This document shows positions 42,075 to 50,931 of a stretch of 64,000 bases of DNA, in pieces; position 1 is the first letter of the stretch; each line of letters starts with the position of its first letter. The notes under the pieces were generated by a model, which was not told the DNA's origin, searched no databases, and was given only the letters and a program-made list of their open reading frames with translations. Source of the DNA: Myceligenerans crystallogenes (GTDB taxonomy: Bacteria > Actinomycetota > Actinomycetes > Actinomycetales > Cellulomonadaceae). A program made the position numbers and the translations under genes. Location of the stretch: contig NZ_BAAANL010000007.1 of NCBI RefSeq assembly GCF_039529775.1, positions 222,409 to 286,408 on the forward strand, written 5' to 3'.

Positions 42075-44000
42075 TTGTCGACTGTCCGCTACTCCGCGGC
42101 GACGTTGTCGTCGTCACTCACCGCAGACCCGACCGTCGTGGAAACAGAGCTCGCGACTCAGTTGCGCAGGCAAGGCGTCCCGGTCGGCGAAGGCGAACGC
42201 CGGTCATGGCGGCACTCCTTGCCCGCGCTGGCGCGGGATCTCCAGGACGCCGGCCTCGACGGCGTCGAGGTCATCCTCGAACACCGCCTCCCGCTGACCT
42301 CCAAGCGCGCCGACGTCGTCCTCGCCGGGGTACACCCCGTGACTGGCCGCCCGTCCTATGTGATCGTCGAGCTCAAGCAATGGAGCAGCGCGGGCTGGTT
42401 CGAGAAGAGCGACACCCTCGTCGACGTCGACGGCGCGCGATACCAGTCGCTGCACCCCAGCCATCAGGTAGCCGGCTACGTCCGGTACCTGCGCGACTTC
42501 ATCGCCACGCTCGCCGAAGCACCCGACCAGGTCCAGGGCGTCGCCTACCTGCACAACGCGACCGACCACGGCGTTCAAGACCTGCTGAGCGAGACGGCAC
42601 TATCCGAGGCTCCGCTCTTCACCGGTGAGCGCCGCGCCGGCTTCGTCGAATGGCTCCAGACCTTGCTCTCCCCCGTGGAAAGCGGAGCGAGATCCGCGGA
42701 CCTTCTGCTGGGATCGCCTGTCCGGCCGTCGAAGCAGCTGATGGACCTGGCTGCCCAGGAGGTCCGCGACCGCGAGCAGTTCGTGCTGCTCGACGAGCAG
42801 AAGGTCGCACGAGACCTGGTCATGCTCGCCGTGAACAACGCCCACCAGGCCGACCACAAGGAGGTCGTCCTCGTCACCGGCGGGCCCGGTTCGGGCAAGT
42901 CCGTGATCGCCCTGTCGCTGCTCGGCGACCTCGCCCGCTCCGGACACAGCGTCGTGCACGCCACCGGGTCGCGGAGCTTCACGATCACGCTGCGCAAGAT
43001 CGCCGGCAAGGGCTCGTCACGCACCCAGCAGCTGTTCAAGTACTTCAACAACTTCATGGACGCCCGCCGAAACGGGCTCGACGTCCTCATCCTCGACGAG
43101 GCTCACCGCATCCGGGAGACCTCCGCGCTGCGGTGGACCCCGAAGAAGATCCGCGAGAAGGCTCGCCCGCAGATCGAGGAGCTTCTCGACGCCGCGAGGG
43201 TGCCGGTCTTCCTGCTGGATCAGCACCAGGTGGTCCGGCCAGGCGAGCTCGGGACCCCGAACGACATCCGCGCGGCCGCCGCCGCTCGCGGATTCACGGT
43301 GCGCGAGGTCAATCTCAGCGCGCAGTTCCGCTCCGGAGGGAGCGAGGCGTACATCCAATGGGTGCAGCGACTGCTCGGGCTCCGGGCTGATGGCCCGACG
43401 CCGTGGGAGGGCGACGAGAACTTCGAGGTCGACGTCGCCGAGTCACCCGAAGAGCTGGAGGCGAGGCTGCAGGCCAAGCGGAAGAAGGGGTACGGAGCAC
43501 GCATCACCGCCGGGTATGCCTGGCCGTGGTCTGACCCGCGCGAGGACGGCTCGCTCGTGCCGGACGTCAAGATCGGCACCTGGGCCCGCCCCTGGAACCT
43601 CCGCGGCGACCGCGCCATGGGCGGGGCCCCGCCGTCGGCGCTCTGGGCAACAGATCCCGCCGGCTTCGGCCAGGTCGGGTGCGTCTACACGGCCCAGGGC
43701 TTCGAGTACGACTGGAACGGCGTCATCATCGCCGACGACCTGGTCTGGCGACAGGCAGCCGACGCCGGCCGCGGCGGCTGGATCGCCCGGCGAGAGAACT
43801 CCCGCGACCCGGTGTTCACCAAGAAGACGCCGCCGGAGGACGTCGACCGGCTCATCCGCAACACGTACAAGGTGCTGCTCACTCGCGGGATGGTCGGGAC
43901 GCTGATCTACTCGACGGACCCGGAGACGCAGGAGATGCTCCGGAGCGTTGTCCGTCCGGGGTATCGCTCGGCGATCTCGCGTGACACCACTCACGTCTGA
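42075..44000 (+). CDS. DUF2075/schlafen-type helicase with N-terminal nuclease domain
   Basis: A 641-aa protein. The N-terminal part (about 1-200) has a PD-(D/E)XK-like core: TSKRADVVLAG, then VIVELKQWSS (Asp...Glu-x-Lys). The C-terminal part is a DUF2075 SF1-like ATPase: Walker A VTGGPGSGKSV (about 266-276), Walker B ILDEAHRIRE (about 337-346), LSAQFRSGGS (motif IV-like) and YKVLLTRGMVGTLIY (motif VI). Proteins of this type are common in phage-defence islands. TTG 42075 is used, since AGGGGA sits 4 nt upstream and no better start exists. An accessory antiviral role is inferred. Confidence 0.82.
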   Translation: MSTVRYSAATLSSSLTADPTVVETELATQLRRQGVPVGEGERRSWRHSLPALARDLQDAGLDGVEVILEHRLPLTSKRADVVLAGVHPVTGRPSYVIVELKQWSSAGWFEKSDTLVDVDGARYQSLHPSHQVAGYVRYLRDFIATLAEAPDQVQGVAYLHNATDHGVQDLLSETALSEAPLFTGERRAGFVEWLQTLLSPVESGARSADLLLGSPVRPSKQLMDLAAQEVRDREQFVLLDEQKVARDLVMLAVNNAHQADHKEVVLVTGGPGSGKSVIALSLLGDLARSGHSVVHATGSRSFTITLRKIAGKGSSRTQQLFKYFNNFMDARRNGLDVLILDEAHRIRETSALRWTPKKIREKARPQIEELLDAARVPVFLLDQHQVVRPGELGTPNDIRAAAAARGFTVREVNLSAQFRSGGSEAYIQWVQRLLGLRADGPTPWEGDENFEVDVAESPEELEARLQAKRKKGYGARITAGYAWPWSDPREDGSLVPDVKIGTWARPWNLRGDRAMGGAPPSALWATDPAGFGQVGCVYTAQGFEYDWNGVIIADDLVWRQAADAGRGGWIARRENSRDPVFTKKTPPEDVDRLIRNTYKVLLTRGMVGTLIYSTDPETQEMLRSVVRPGYRSAISRDTTHV

Positions 44001-44032
44001 GCGAACGACAGTCTTCCCGTACTACCCCGACC

Positions 44033-44068
44033 CGGCTGGTTGTGGGAACAACATCCCACAACCAGCCG
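44033..44068. terminator. 15-bp perfect bidirectional terminator hairpin
   Basis: CGGCTGGTTGTGGGA (44033-44047) pairs exactly with TCCCACAACCAGCCG (44054-44068) around ACAACA. It lies between convergent stops of the DUF2075 and DUF4011 genes. Confidence 0.8.
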
Positions 44069-44097
44069 ACATCATGCGATCACCATTCGTCGACGCT

Positions 44098-47000
44098 TCA
44101 AGATCGAGGCCCTTCCTCGATGTGGTCGTGGTCGCGTCGGAGCCTGCCCTCGCGGACCGCCGCATCGAGGATGTCTTCGAGGCGTTCCCGGACCTTGGCC
44201 GAAAGCGTGGTGCCGAAGGTCCTGCCGACGGCTCGGAGGAGTTCGAGCTCACGCATGCCGTGTGCGACCCGGACATGGGCGATCATGGCATTGCGGAGCT
44301 CCTCGTACGGGATGTCGGTGACGGCCCGGGTGTCGGTCGCCGTCGGGACACGGAAGGTCGTGTAGTCCGCCGGTCCCCCACCCGCCGGCCAGACCACTCG
44401 GTCGCCGTTCGCAGAGACCGAGATCGCACGAGGCGGAACCAGCGCAACAATCGAGTCGATCCGGTTCTGTCGGACTCGGCTCAGTCCGAACTGCTGCGCG
44501 ACGACTTTGCCGAGCCGGTCCGCCAGGACGGGTCCTTCTGCGGCAGCAACCTCAAGGATCGCGCGGTAGACGTTGTCGCGGTTGCTCTGGTACTCGAGGT
44601 TGTCCAGCGTCAGGGTCGAGCCCACGACCTCCGCCCGAGCTGCCACGAAGAGCTCCTGCCCGGGGAGCGGCGCGTCCGCCGGGGCAGCCTCCGTCACTGC
44701 CAACGACCGGATCTCCGCGGACGGCACGCTCTGCAGAGCGAACAACTCTTCTGGGACAGGCGCCTCGACCGGGGGTCGTGGCGTAGCGGCCGGGCGCGAG
44801 CGCTGTTCTGCCTTTTCCGCAACCGTGACGATCTGCTGAACGGCCGCAGCCCGGTCCTGCAGCCACATCGGCAGCCAGACGGACTCGACGACTGCCCATC
44901 CCTGGGCTCCGACCAGTACCGACTTGGGCAGCCCGTCGCGGTCGCCAACGGTCTTCCGCGAGAACCACCCCGGCCCGTCGAGCATGACAGCGATCCACGG
45001 CCGGTCCGCCGCGCGAACCGCGAGGTCGACGGTGAACGAGGAAAGCCCCAGGTGCGTCGAGACCTCGAGACCCGCCTCACGCAGCGCCCGGGCGACGTCG
45101 TCAAGGTGCAGGTCCTTCGCACGCTCCACACCGAGGCCTGCGCGCTCGGCACCCTCCGCAGCCTGGATCAAGTAGTCCTTCAGATGCGCCAAGCCCTTGG
45201 ACGAAGATCCGGAGATATCGAGCTCACGGGGCTGGAAGGACGAGAACACGACGACCTTCTGCTTGGCACGCGTGATCGCCACATTAAGGCGCTTCTCGCC
45301 TCCGTCCCGTGTCAACGGTCCCCAGTTGAGCGGGACCTTGCCGGCCTCGTTCTTGGAGAAGGCCAGTGTGAAGAGAATGACGTCACGCTCGTCGCCCTGG
45401 ACGTTCTCCAGGTTCTTGACGAAGAGTCGCTCGTCGTCGCGAAGGAGCGCCTCCTGGAGCAACCGATCTGGGGAGGCCTCGAGCTGATCCTGGATGAGGG
45501 TCGCCTGCTGCATGTTGAAGGTCACGACGCCGATGGAGCGGCTCGGGTCATCCGCAAGAAGCTGGTGTACCTCCGCAACGACCGCAGCTGCCTCCGCTCG
45601 ATTGACCCGCGCACCCCGCGTACCGCCTTCCCAGCGGCCGTCGGCGATGTACCGCCAGTGCAGACCGGTGTCTGACTCGCGGTCCGGAGGAGCCGGAAAG
45701 GTCGCCAGACCGTCCTTGTAGTAGGTCTTGTTGGAGAAGGCCACAAGAGCCTCGTCCGTCGAGCGGTAGTGCCAGGTGAGGGCAAGTTTGGGCAGCCCAG
45801 ACTGGTTAGCCTGATCAAGCACGGACTGCTCGTCCTTCCGGACGAGCACGTCCTCGGCGAGGGCGGCCGAGGTTCCCTCGTCGTCATCGTCCTTCGTGGA
45901 GCCGATCTGGAACGCCGACGACGGCGGCATCTGCTCAGAGTCTCCGACGACGACGACGGCCGAAGCCCGCCCCATGGCGCCGATCGCGTCGGGGACACGG
46001 ATCTGTGAAGCCTCGTCGAACACGACCAGATCGAAGTCCACAGCCTCCGGCTCCAGGTACTTCGCGACGGACCCCGGGCTCATCATCACGCACGGCGTGA
46101 CCTGGGTGATGATGCTTCCATAGTTCTTGAACAGGCTGCGGACGCTCATCGCCTGGCGCTTGCGCCCGAGCTGGGTCACGAACTCTCCGACGCGCCCCGT
46201 CGGCCGGCTCGGATCGAAGGTGCGTGCGGCCACGATCCTCGCGGGCAGCTCGGCACGGAGCCGCTCGCGCACGTCCTGCCCCGTGGTCAGGAACCGCTCG
46301 ACCTCCCGCTTGCGGCGTGAGGCGTCGAAGAACCGCAGGCCCGTGGTGTCCAGACGCTCGTCGAGTTGCGCGCGGGCAACGGCAAGCCTCGCGGAGTACT
46401 CGATGTCCTCACCGATGATCTGGCCTTCGATCGAGGCCGAAGCCAGCGCACCATGCCCTGTCTGCGTGAGCGCCGTCGCCGCAGTACGCACGGCGTCCCA
46501 CCGCCCGAGTTCGAGGAAGTGCGCCCGCAGATCTGCCTGCCACGCGCCGCGGTAGTCCGAGAGCGCGGCCGCCAGAGAACGTCCCGCCTGCCAGGCCACC
46601 AGGTCGGACTCAGTGACGTTGAGGACCTCGAACAGCGCCCGCCAGGCTTCGGCGAGATCCCGGATCACGGCGGGCGCGACTGCCTCCGAGTGACCGGCCA
46701 GCGCGAGGACCTGTGACGTGATCCGGTCGACATCGTCCTGCCGGTCGGAGCCCAGCCCATCCCCGAGCGCAGCGGCGCTGTCCATGCCCCAAAGACGAGC
46801 CGACAACACCGCGGCGGCGTCGTCGGCCAGCGGGTTCCAGCCGTAGGGCAGAACAAGCCCAGGAATCGTCGCGAGGTACTGGTCGATCCGGGCCGCCTCG
46901 TCCCGCGCGGTGAGAAGTGCCCGGATCTGGGTCGTGAGCGTCGTCGGATCGACGACGGCGCCCGGACGGATCACCGGTGCAAGCGCCTGAATCACAGCAA

Positions 47001-50000
47001 GCCGGTGCTTCTTCTTGATGAGTTTCTTGTCGGCGGCCTCGCTTGCGGCCAGCTGCGCATCCAGGTCCACCCGGATCGCAGCGTGCGTGAAGACACCCAG
47101 CGCAGGAGTCATGTTCGTGCGGAAGGTCTCGAGGGCAGCAGCCGCATCCTTGGCCCAGGCTCTCCATCGGCCGTCGACAACTCCGCGGACCGACACCGGG
47201 GCGACAGGTAGCCCGTGGGCAACGGTCGCGAGCCAGGCGTTGATCGCGTCGAGTTCGTCCAAGGTGCGCGCCAAGCCGACGAGGTGGCGCACGGGCGCGG
47301 CGGGCACAGCGGCATCGACCGCGAACAGCCGCTCGACTGCGGCGCGCACCGCCTCGGCGGAGTCAGCGGGGATGCCGTCCAGCCCTCCGAGGCCGCCCGA
47401 GAGGCGCCACACCGACGACGACGGCAAGCCCGGGAACCCGGAAACAGCGTCGCCGAGGCGTACCGAAGCTGCGACCAGCCGGTCCGTGTCGCCTGCCAGG
47501 ATGACGTCGCGCGGCACCTCGGGCAGGTACTCCAGCTTCCGGCCCGACGTCGACCCGTTGTCCTCCATCTGGAGCACCACCTGGCGCGCCTCGTAGGCGG
47601 AACTGCCACCCGGGCCCTTGTCGTGGACGAGACCCGGGTACTTCGCCAGCGATTCGGTGACGGACCTGTAGTCCGCGCGAAGGCTGTCGAAGGAGGCACT
47701 CGATGCCGCACGGGCGTTCAATGCATCCGTGAGCTGGGAGCGCACTGACACAGCGGAGAGCTTCTTGCCGTGCAGGTCGAGGCAGTACGGCCCCAGTCCG
47801 ACCGAGTCGAGCCGACGACGCACGACCTCCAGCGCCGCCTGCTTCTCCGCGACGAAGAGCACACGCTTACCCTCAGCCAGACAGTGAGCGATCAGGTTGG
47901 TGATCGTCTGGGACTTCCCTGTCCCGGGCGGGCCCTCCAGGACGAACGACTTACCTGCGGCCGCCCAGCGGATCGCCTCGATCTGCGAGCTGTCGGCAGC
48001 GATGGGCAGGTAGGCGGTTGCCTCTGCATCGGCGGAGAATCCGGGCTCAGGGAGGGCGTCCGTGAAAGCCTCGCCCGGCCTCTCGACGAGGTGCTGAACC
48101 ACGGGGCGCCGAACGAAGGTTCGCCAGTGATCGGTCAGGTCGCGCCACATCTCGAGGGTCGCGAAGGCGAAGACGCCCAGATGCGCGTCCTCCTCCACGC
48201 GCACACCCGGCACGTTGGCTCGGAGGATGGCTGCTCGGACCGCCTCGAGAGTCCGAGCGACGTCCACGCCGGAGGCGTCCGCGTCCGGGTGCGCGAGTTC
48301 AGGGATCACGAGACCGAACTGGGTCCGGAGCTTCTCGTGGAGGGATTCGTTCGGCAGCGCCCCCGCCTCGTCGTTGTCGGTCACGAGCTGGAAGCCTGCG
48401 GCCTTGCGTCCTTCGAGCCGCACCGGCAGGAGGAAGATCGGCGCCCGGTACTCCTTGGCGGATGCGCTACCGCTGTCCGTTCTACCGAAGAGACTCCGGC
48501 CTCCAGAGCTCCGCCGCTCGTCCGTGAACACCACGGAACCAAGCGCAAGGAACAGTGCGTTCGAGCCCGTCTCCTCCTGCTCGGTTCGTGCTCGCCGCTG
48601 AAGCTTCTGCAGCCGGCTCCCGTAGTCCCGCTGCGAGATGGTGGCGAAGAGCTTCTTCTCCGCCTCGAGAATGCGGCCGAGCACGCCCGGCTCGATGTCC
48701 CCGGCGTTCCGAGCGCCCTGTTCCTTGTGCAAGGCCGTGATCTCGTCATGAGCAATGAGACGGAATGTCGCTCCTGCCACGAGCTGGTCCTCGATCACTC
48801 CCAGGTAGCTGGTCGGCACATGGAGGTCGACGCCGCTGGTTCGGGTCGGGGTGCGGTTCAGAAGTGGATTGGTGTTCGCAAGGTCCAGCAGGGACCGACG
48901 CCACTGATCGATTCGCTCCGGGTACTCCGAAGCCGGCAAGGTCTCCGGGCGCCGCGGCACATACCGCGCCGGGGCCTTCGGCGTCTCCACCTCAACCTCA
49001 ACGACACCCAGCTCTCCGTTCTCGGCCGAGCGCACGATCGGAAGCGGACGTACGGTGCGATGCGCGGCTCTCACATCGATCATCCAGCGGACCTCATCGA
49101 GCCTCTGCCGCCACCACGCCCTGGCCTGGCCCCGTGCGGTCTCGAAGGGCGTGCTCTCCCCCGCTCCCTTCACGGTGGCGGACGTCAGCTCGACGGCATC
49201 GAACGAGGCAGCGTCCGCGACATTGACGAACATGTCTCGCTCCTGGACGACTACGCCCGGGAGGGTCAGATCCTCGTCCTGGAGCCAACCGCAGAACGCG
49301 TGTCCGCGAGTCACCACCAGCACCGAATTGATGCCGGCCGACTCAAGCACAGCAGCAAATGTCGTCGCCAGATCGAGGCAGGTACCCCAGCGGCCCTCGA
49401 GGACCTCCCTGTGTGGACGGATCTTCTGCCCGGCCGCCTCGAAACTCGCGGGTGGCTCGATGTACCTGACGCCGCGCGCCGCGAGCGCATCGTAAATGGC
49501 CTCTACGATCGCGCCGGCACGCTCCGCACCCCCCTGGTACCCATCGACACTCGGATTGTTGGTTCGGGCCGCGAGCAGGTCAGCCGCCTCAGCCAGAAGT
49601 CCGGCGACTGACGGATCCCTCGGACGGACGAACGCCGCGAGAGTTTCCGGCGCGGAGCGGGCATCCCACTGATCCGCCGCCAGAAGGGAGATGGGCCCGT
49701 TCGCGCTGAGTCCGTGCTGCGGATCTGTGAGACGAAGCTCGGCGGGCGTCGCCTCGTCCAGGTGCGCGAACAGTGCCGGCGACAGCGCCCAGCCGAGCTG
49801 GTGGTTGGGGAGCAGGAAGACCTGCTGTGGCCCAAGGTGACCGGGACGCAGCGTCAGCGGTGCGACATCCTCCGCCCCCGGCACGCCGTGCAGTGACATC
49901 TGGAACTCACCCGCATCAACGACATCCGTGCCCCGGTTGTGCACCGTCGCCGACAACACAGCAGGAAGGTCGTTCACGATGAGCGCGTAGTTCAACCGAG

Positions 50001-50646
50001 AGCGATAGGTGACCCGGACCTCGAGATCACCGACGAGCAGGACGATCTGCGACTGGCCGGCGGGAAGACCGGGATCAGGTACGCCAGGGCCTCCGGGCAC
50101 TCGTACCACAGCCGTCTCCGCGACCGGCTCCGCCACTGGCTCGACAAGCGCCTCATCAGTCGGCTCCAGAAGGGCAGTCCCCGAAGCCACCTCACGGCGC
50201 AATGTTGCCTGCGGTTCCTGGATCTCCTGCAGGTGCACAGCGCGCAGCGCCCCGACCTTGTCCGACTCGTCCGTTGCTCCGATCGCGATCAGCAGCCGCT
50301 CCATCGTGTCCAGCGCGCGGTAGGTGTCGTCCGCCGAGAGCCGCTCCCCGTGATGAAGGCGGTTGGCGATGTCCCGCAGTTCCGTGGCCAGTGCCGACTG
50401 CGGGCGGTCGAGGTCATCCTTGAAGACCTGCCACCTCTCGGTCACGACTCGAAGCAGGAACCGGACGTCGTCCCTCGTGTACCGCCTGGCGGTGCCGAAC
50501 CGCTGGTTCTCCTCGGCGGCCCAGACGTCGAGCCAGTCCCGCCCTGCCGGAGCGTGCATCGACATCCGCAGGTCGACCCAGGGCAGGATCCCTTCCTGGA
50601 GAAGATCGAAGCCGCGGAGCACCTTCTCGTTGTTCGTCAGTTTCAC
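44098..50646 (-). CDS. Giant DUF4011/DUF3320 SF1 helicase-nuclease
   Basis: A 2182-aa protein. In order: a helical N-terminus; a transglutaminase-like segment (about 395-440, RWGTCLDLATTFAAVLESAG); the DUF4011 region (about 570-700, RRSLLDLANTNPLLN); an SF1/Upf1-like helicase with Walker A LEGPPGTGKSQTITN (about 900), a Walker B DEASQIR (about 1535) and NVAITRAKQKVVVFS (about 1790); a Vsr/MTES_1575-type endonuclease region (about 1850-1960, with DLAVRAADRPWIAVMLDGPGW); and DUF3320 (about 2040-2095). Such proteins are found in defence islands and probably process invading DNA or RNA. The start is GTG 50646 with GAGGA upstream. The gene is divergent from the pPIWI-RE operon. Confidence 0.85.
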   Translation of the reverse strand: MKLTNNEKVLRGFDLLQEGILPWVDLRMSMHAPAGRDWLDVWAAEENQRFGTARRYTRDDVRFLLRVVTERWQVFKDDLDRPQSALATELRDIANRLHHGERLSADDTYRALDTMERLLIAIGATDESDKVGALRAVHLQEIQEPQATLRREVASGTALLEPTDEALVEPVAEPVAETAVVRVPGGPGVPDPGLPAGQSQIVLLVGDLEVRVTYRSRLNYALIVNDLPAVLSATVHNRGTDVVDAGEFQMSLHGVPGAEDVAPLTLRPGHLGPQQVFLLPNHQLGWALSPALFAHLDEATPAELRLTDPQHGLSANGPISLLAADQWDARSAPETLAAFVRPRDPSVAGLLAEAADLLAARTNNPSVDGYQGGAERAGAIVEAIYDALAARGVRYIEPPASFEAAGQKIRPHREVLEGRWGTCLDLATTFAAVLESAGINSVLVVTRGHAFCGWLQDEDLTLPGVVVQERDMFVNVADAASFDAVELTSATVKGAGESTPFETARGQARAWWRQRLDEVRWMIDVRAAHRTVRPLPIVRSAENGELGVVEVEVETPKAPARYVPRRPETLPASEYPERIDQWRRSLLDLANTNPLLNRTPTRTSGVDLHVPTSYLGVIEDQLVAGATFRLIAHDEITALHKEQGARNAGDIEPGVLGRILEAEKKLFATISQRDYGSRLQKLQRRARTEQEETGSNALFLALGSVVFTDERRSSGGRSLFGRTDSGSASAKEYRAPIFLLPVRLEGRKAAGFQLVTDNDEAGALPNESLHEKLRTQFGLVIPELAHPDADASGVDVARTLEAVRAAILRANVPGVRVEEDAHLGVFAFATLEMWRDLTDHWRTFVRRPVVQHLVERPGEAFTDALPEPGFSADAEATAYLPIAADSSQIEAIRWAAAGKSFVLEGPPGTGKSQTITNLIAHCLAEGKRVLFVAEKQAALEVVRRRLDSVGLGPYCLDLHGKKLSAVSVRSQLTDALNARAASSASFDSLRADYRSVTESLAKYPGLVHDKGPGGSSAYEARQVVLQMEDNGSTSGRKLEYLPEVPRDVILAGDTDRLVAASVRLGDAVSGFPGLPSSSVWRLSGGLGGLDGIPADSAEAVRAAVERLFAVDAAVPAAPVRHLVGLARTLDELDAINAWLATVAHGLPVAPVSVRGVVDGRWRAWAKDAAAALETFRTNMTPALGVFTHAAIRVDLDAQLAASEAADKKLIKKKHRLAVIQALAPVIRPGAVVDPTTLTTQIRALLTARDEAARIDQYLATIPGLVLPYGWNPLADDAAAVLSARLWGMDSAAALGDGLGSDRQDDVDRITSQVLALAGHSEAVAPAVIRDLAEAWRALFEVLNVTESDLVAWQAGRSLAAALSDYRGAWQADLRAHFLELGRWDAVRTAATALTQTGHGALASASIEGQIIGEDIEYSARLAVARAQLDERLDTTGLRFFDASRRKREVERFLTTGQDVRERLRAELPARIVAARTFDPSRPTGRVGEFVTQLGRKRQAMSVRSLFKNYGSIITQVTPCVMMSPGSVAKYLEPEAVDFDLVVFDEASQIRVPDAIGAMGRASAVVVVGDSEQMPPSSAFQIGSTKDDDDEGTSAALAEDVLVRKDEQSVLDQANQSGLPKLALTWHYRSTDEALVAFSNKTYYKDGLATFPAPPDRESDTGLHWRYIADGRWEGGTRGARVNRAEAAAVVAEVHQLLADDPSRSIGVVTFNMQQATLIQDQLEASPDRLLQEALLRDDERLFVKNLENVQGDERDVILFTLAFSKNEAGKVPLNWGPLTRDGGEKRLNVAITRAKQKVVVFSSFQPRELDISGSSSKGLAHLKDYLIQAAEGAERAGLGVERAKDLHLDDVARALREAGLEVSTHLGLSSFTVDLAVRAADRPWIAVMLDGPGWFSRKTVGDRDGLPKSVLVGAQGWAVVESVWLPMWLQDRAAAVQQIVTVAEKAEQRSRPAATPRPPVEAPVPEELFALQSVPSAEIRSLAVTEAAPADAPLPGQELFVAARAEVVGSTLTLDNLEYQSNRDNVYRAILEVAAAEGPVLADRLGKVVAQQFGLSRVRQNRIDSIVALVPPRAISVSANGDRVVWPAGGGPADYTTFRVPTATDTRAVTDIPYEELRNAMIAHVRVAHGMRELELLRAVGRTFGTTLSAKVRERLEDILDAAVREGRLRRDHDHIEEGPRS

Positions 50647-50742
50647 TCTCAGTCCTCGTCAGCCGCGTCGTGGGATCCGCGGGCACGGGCCCCGCGTGGC
50701 CGACGCCAAGTCTCTCTCAGGTCGGCCGGGTCATACAGCACC

Positions 50743-50758
50743 TGATCGGGTGAATCCG
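50743..50758. promoter_or_regulatory. Island operator motif, copy 1
   Basis: TGATCGGGTGAATCCG. It matches copy 2 (50775-50792) at 11 of the first 12 positions. On the minus strand it lies 7 bp before a -10-like TATGAC (50735-50730) for the DUF4011 helicase. It lies in the 285-bp divergent region 50647-50931, which has no gene. Confidence 0.5.
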
Positions 50759-50774
50759 TCCTACTTGCTATACC

Positions 50775-50792
50775 CGATCGGGTGATCCGATC
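50775..50792. promoter_or_regulatory. Island operator motif, copy 2 (inverted repeat)
   Basis: CGATCGGGTGATCCGATC contains the perfect inverted repeat GATCGG-N5-CCGATC (50776-50792). Its first 12 nt are identical, in reverse orientation, to the copy at 63645-63656 in front of the response regulator. It is likely a dimeric transcription factor site between the DUF4011 gene and the pPIWI-RE operon. Confidence 0.6.
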
Positions 50793-50931
50793 TACCCCTT
50801 CGCGTGATGCCGTCGATGGGCGGATTGCTGGAGAGTCGTCCTGGCGGGGCCGCTGCAGAGACTGACACTCACAAAGCCGCAGAACCCCGCTGACCACCAG
50901 ATCCCGCACCGCGACTCCGGAGGAGCATGTG

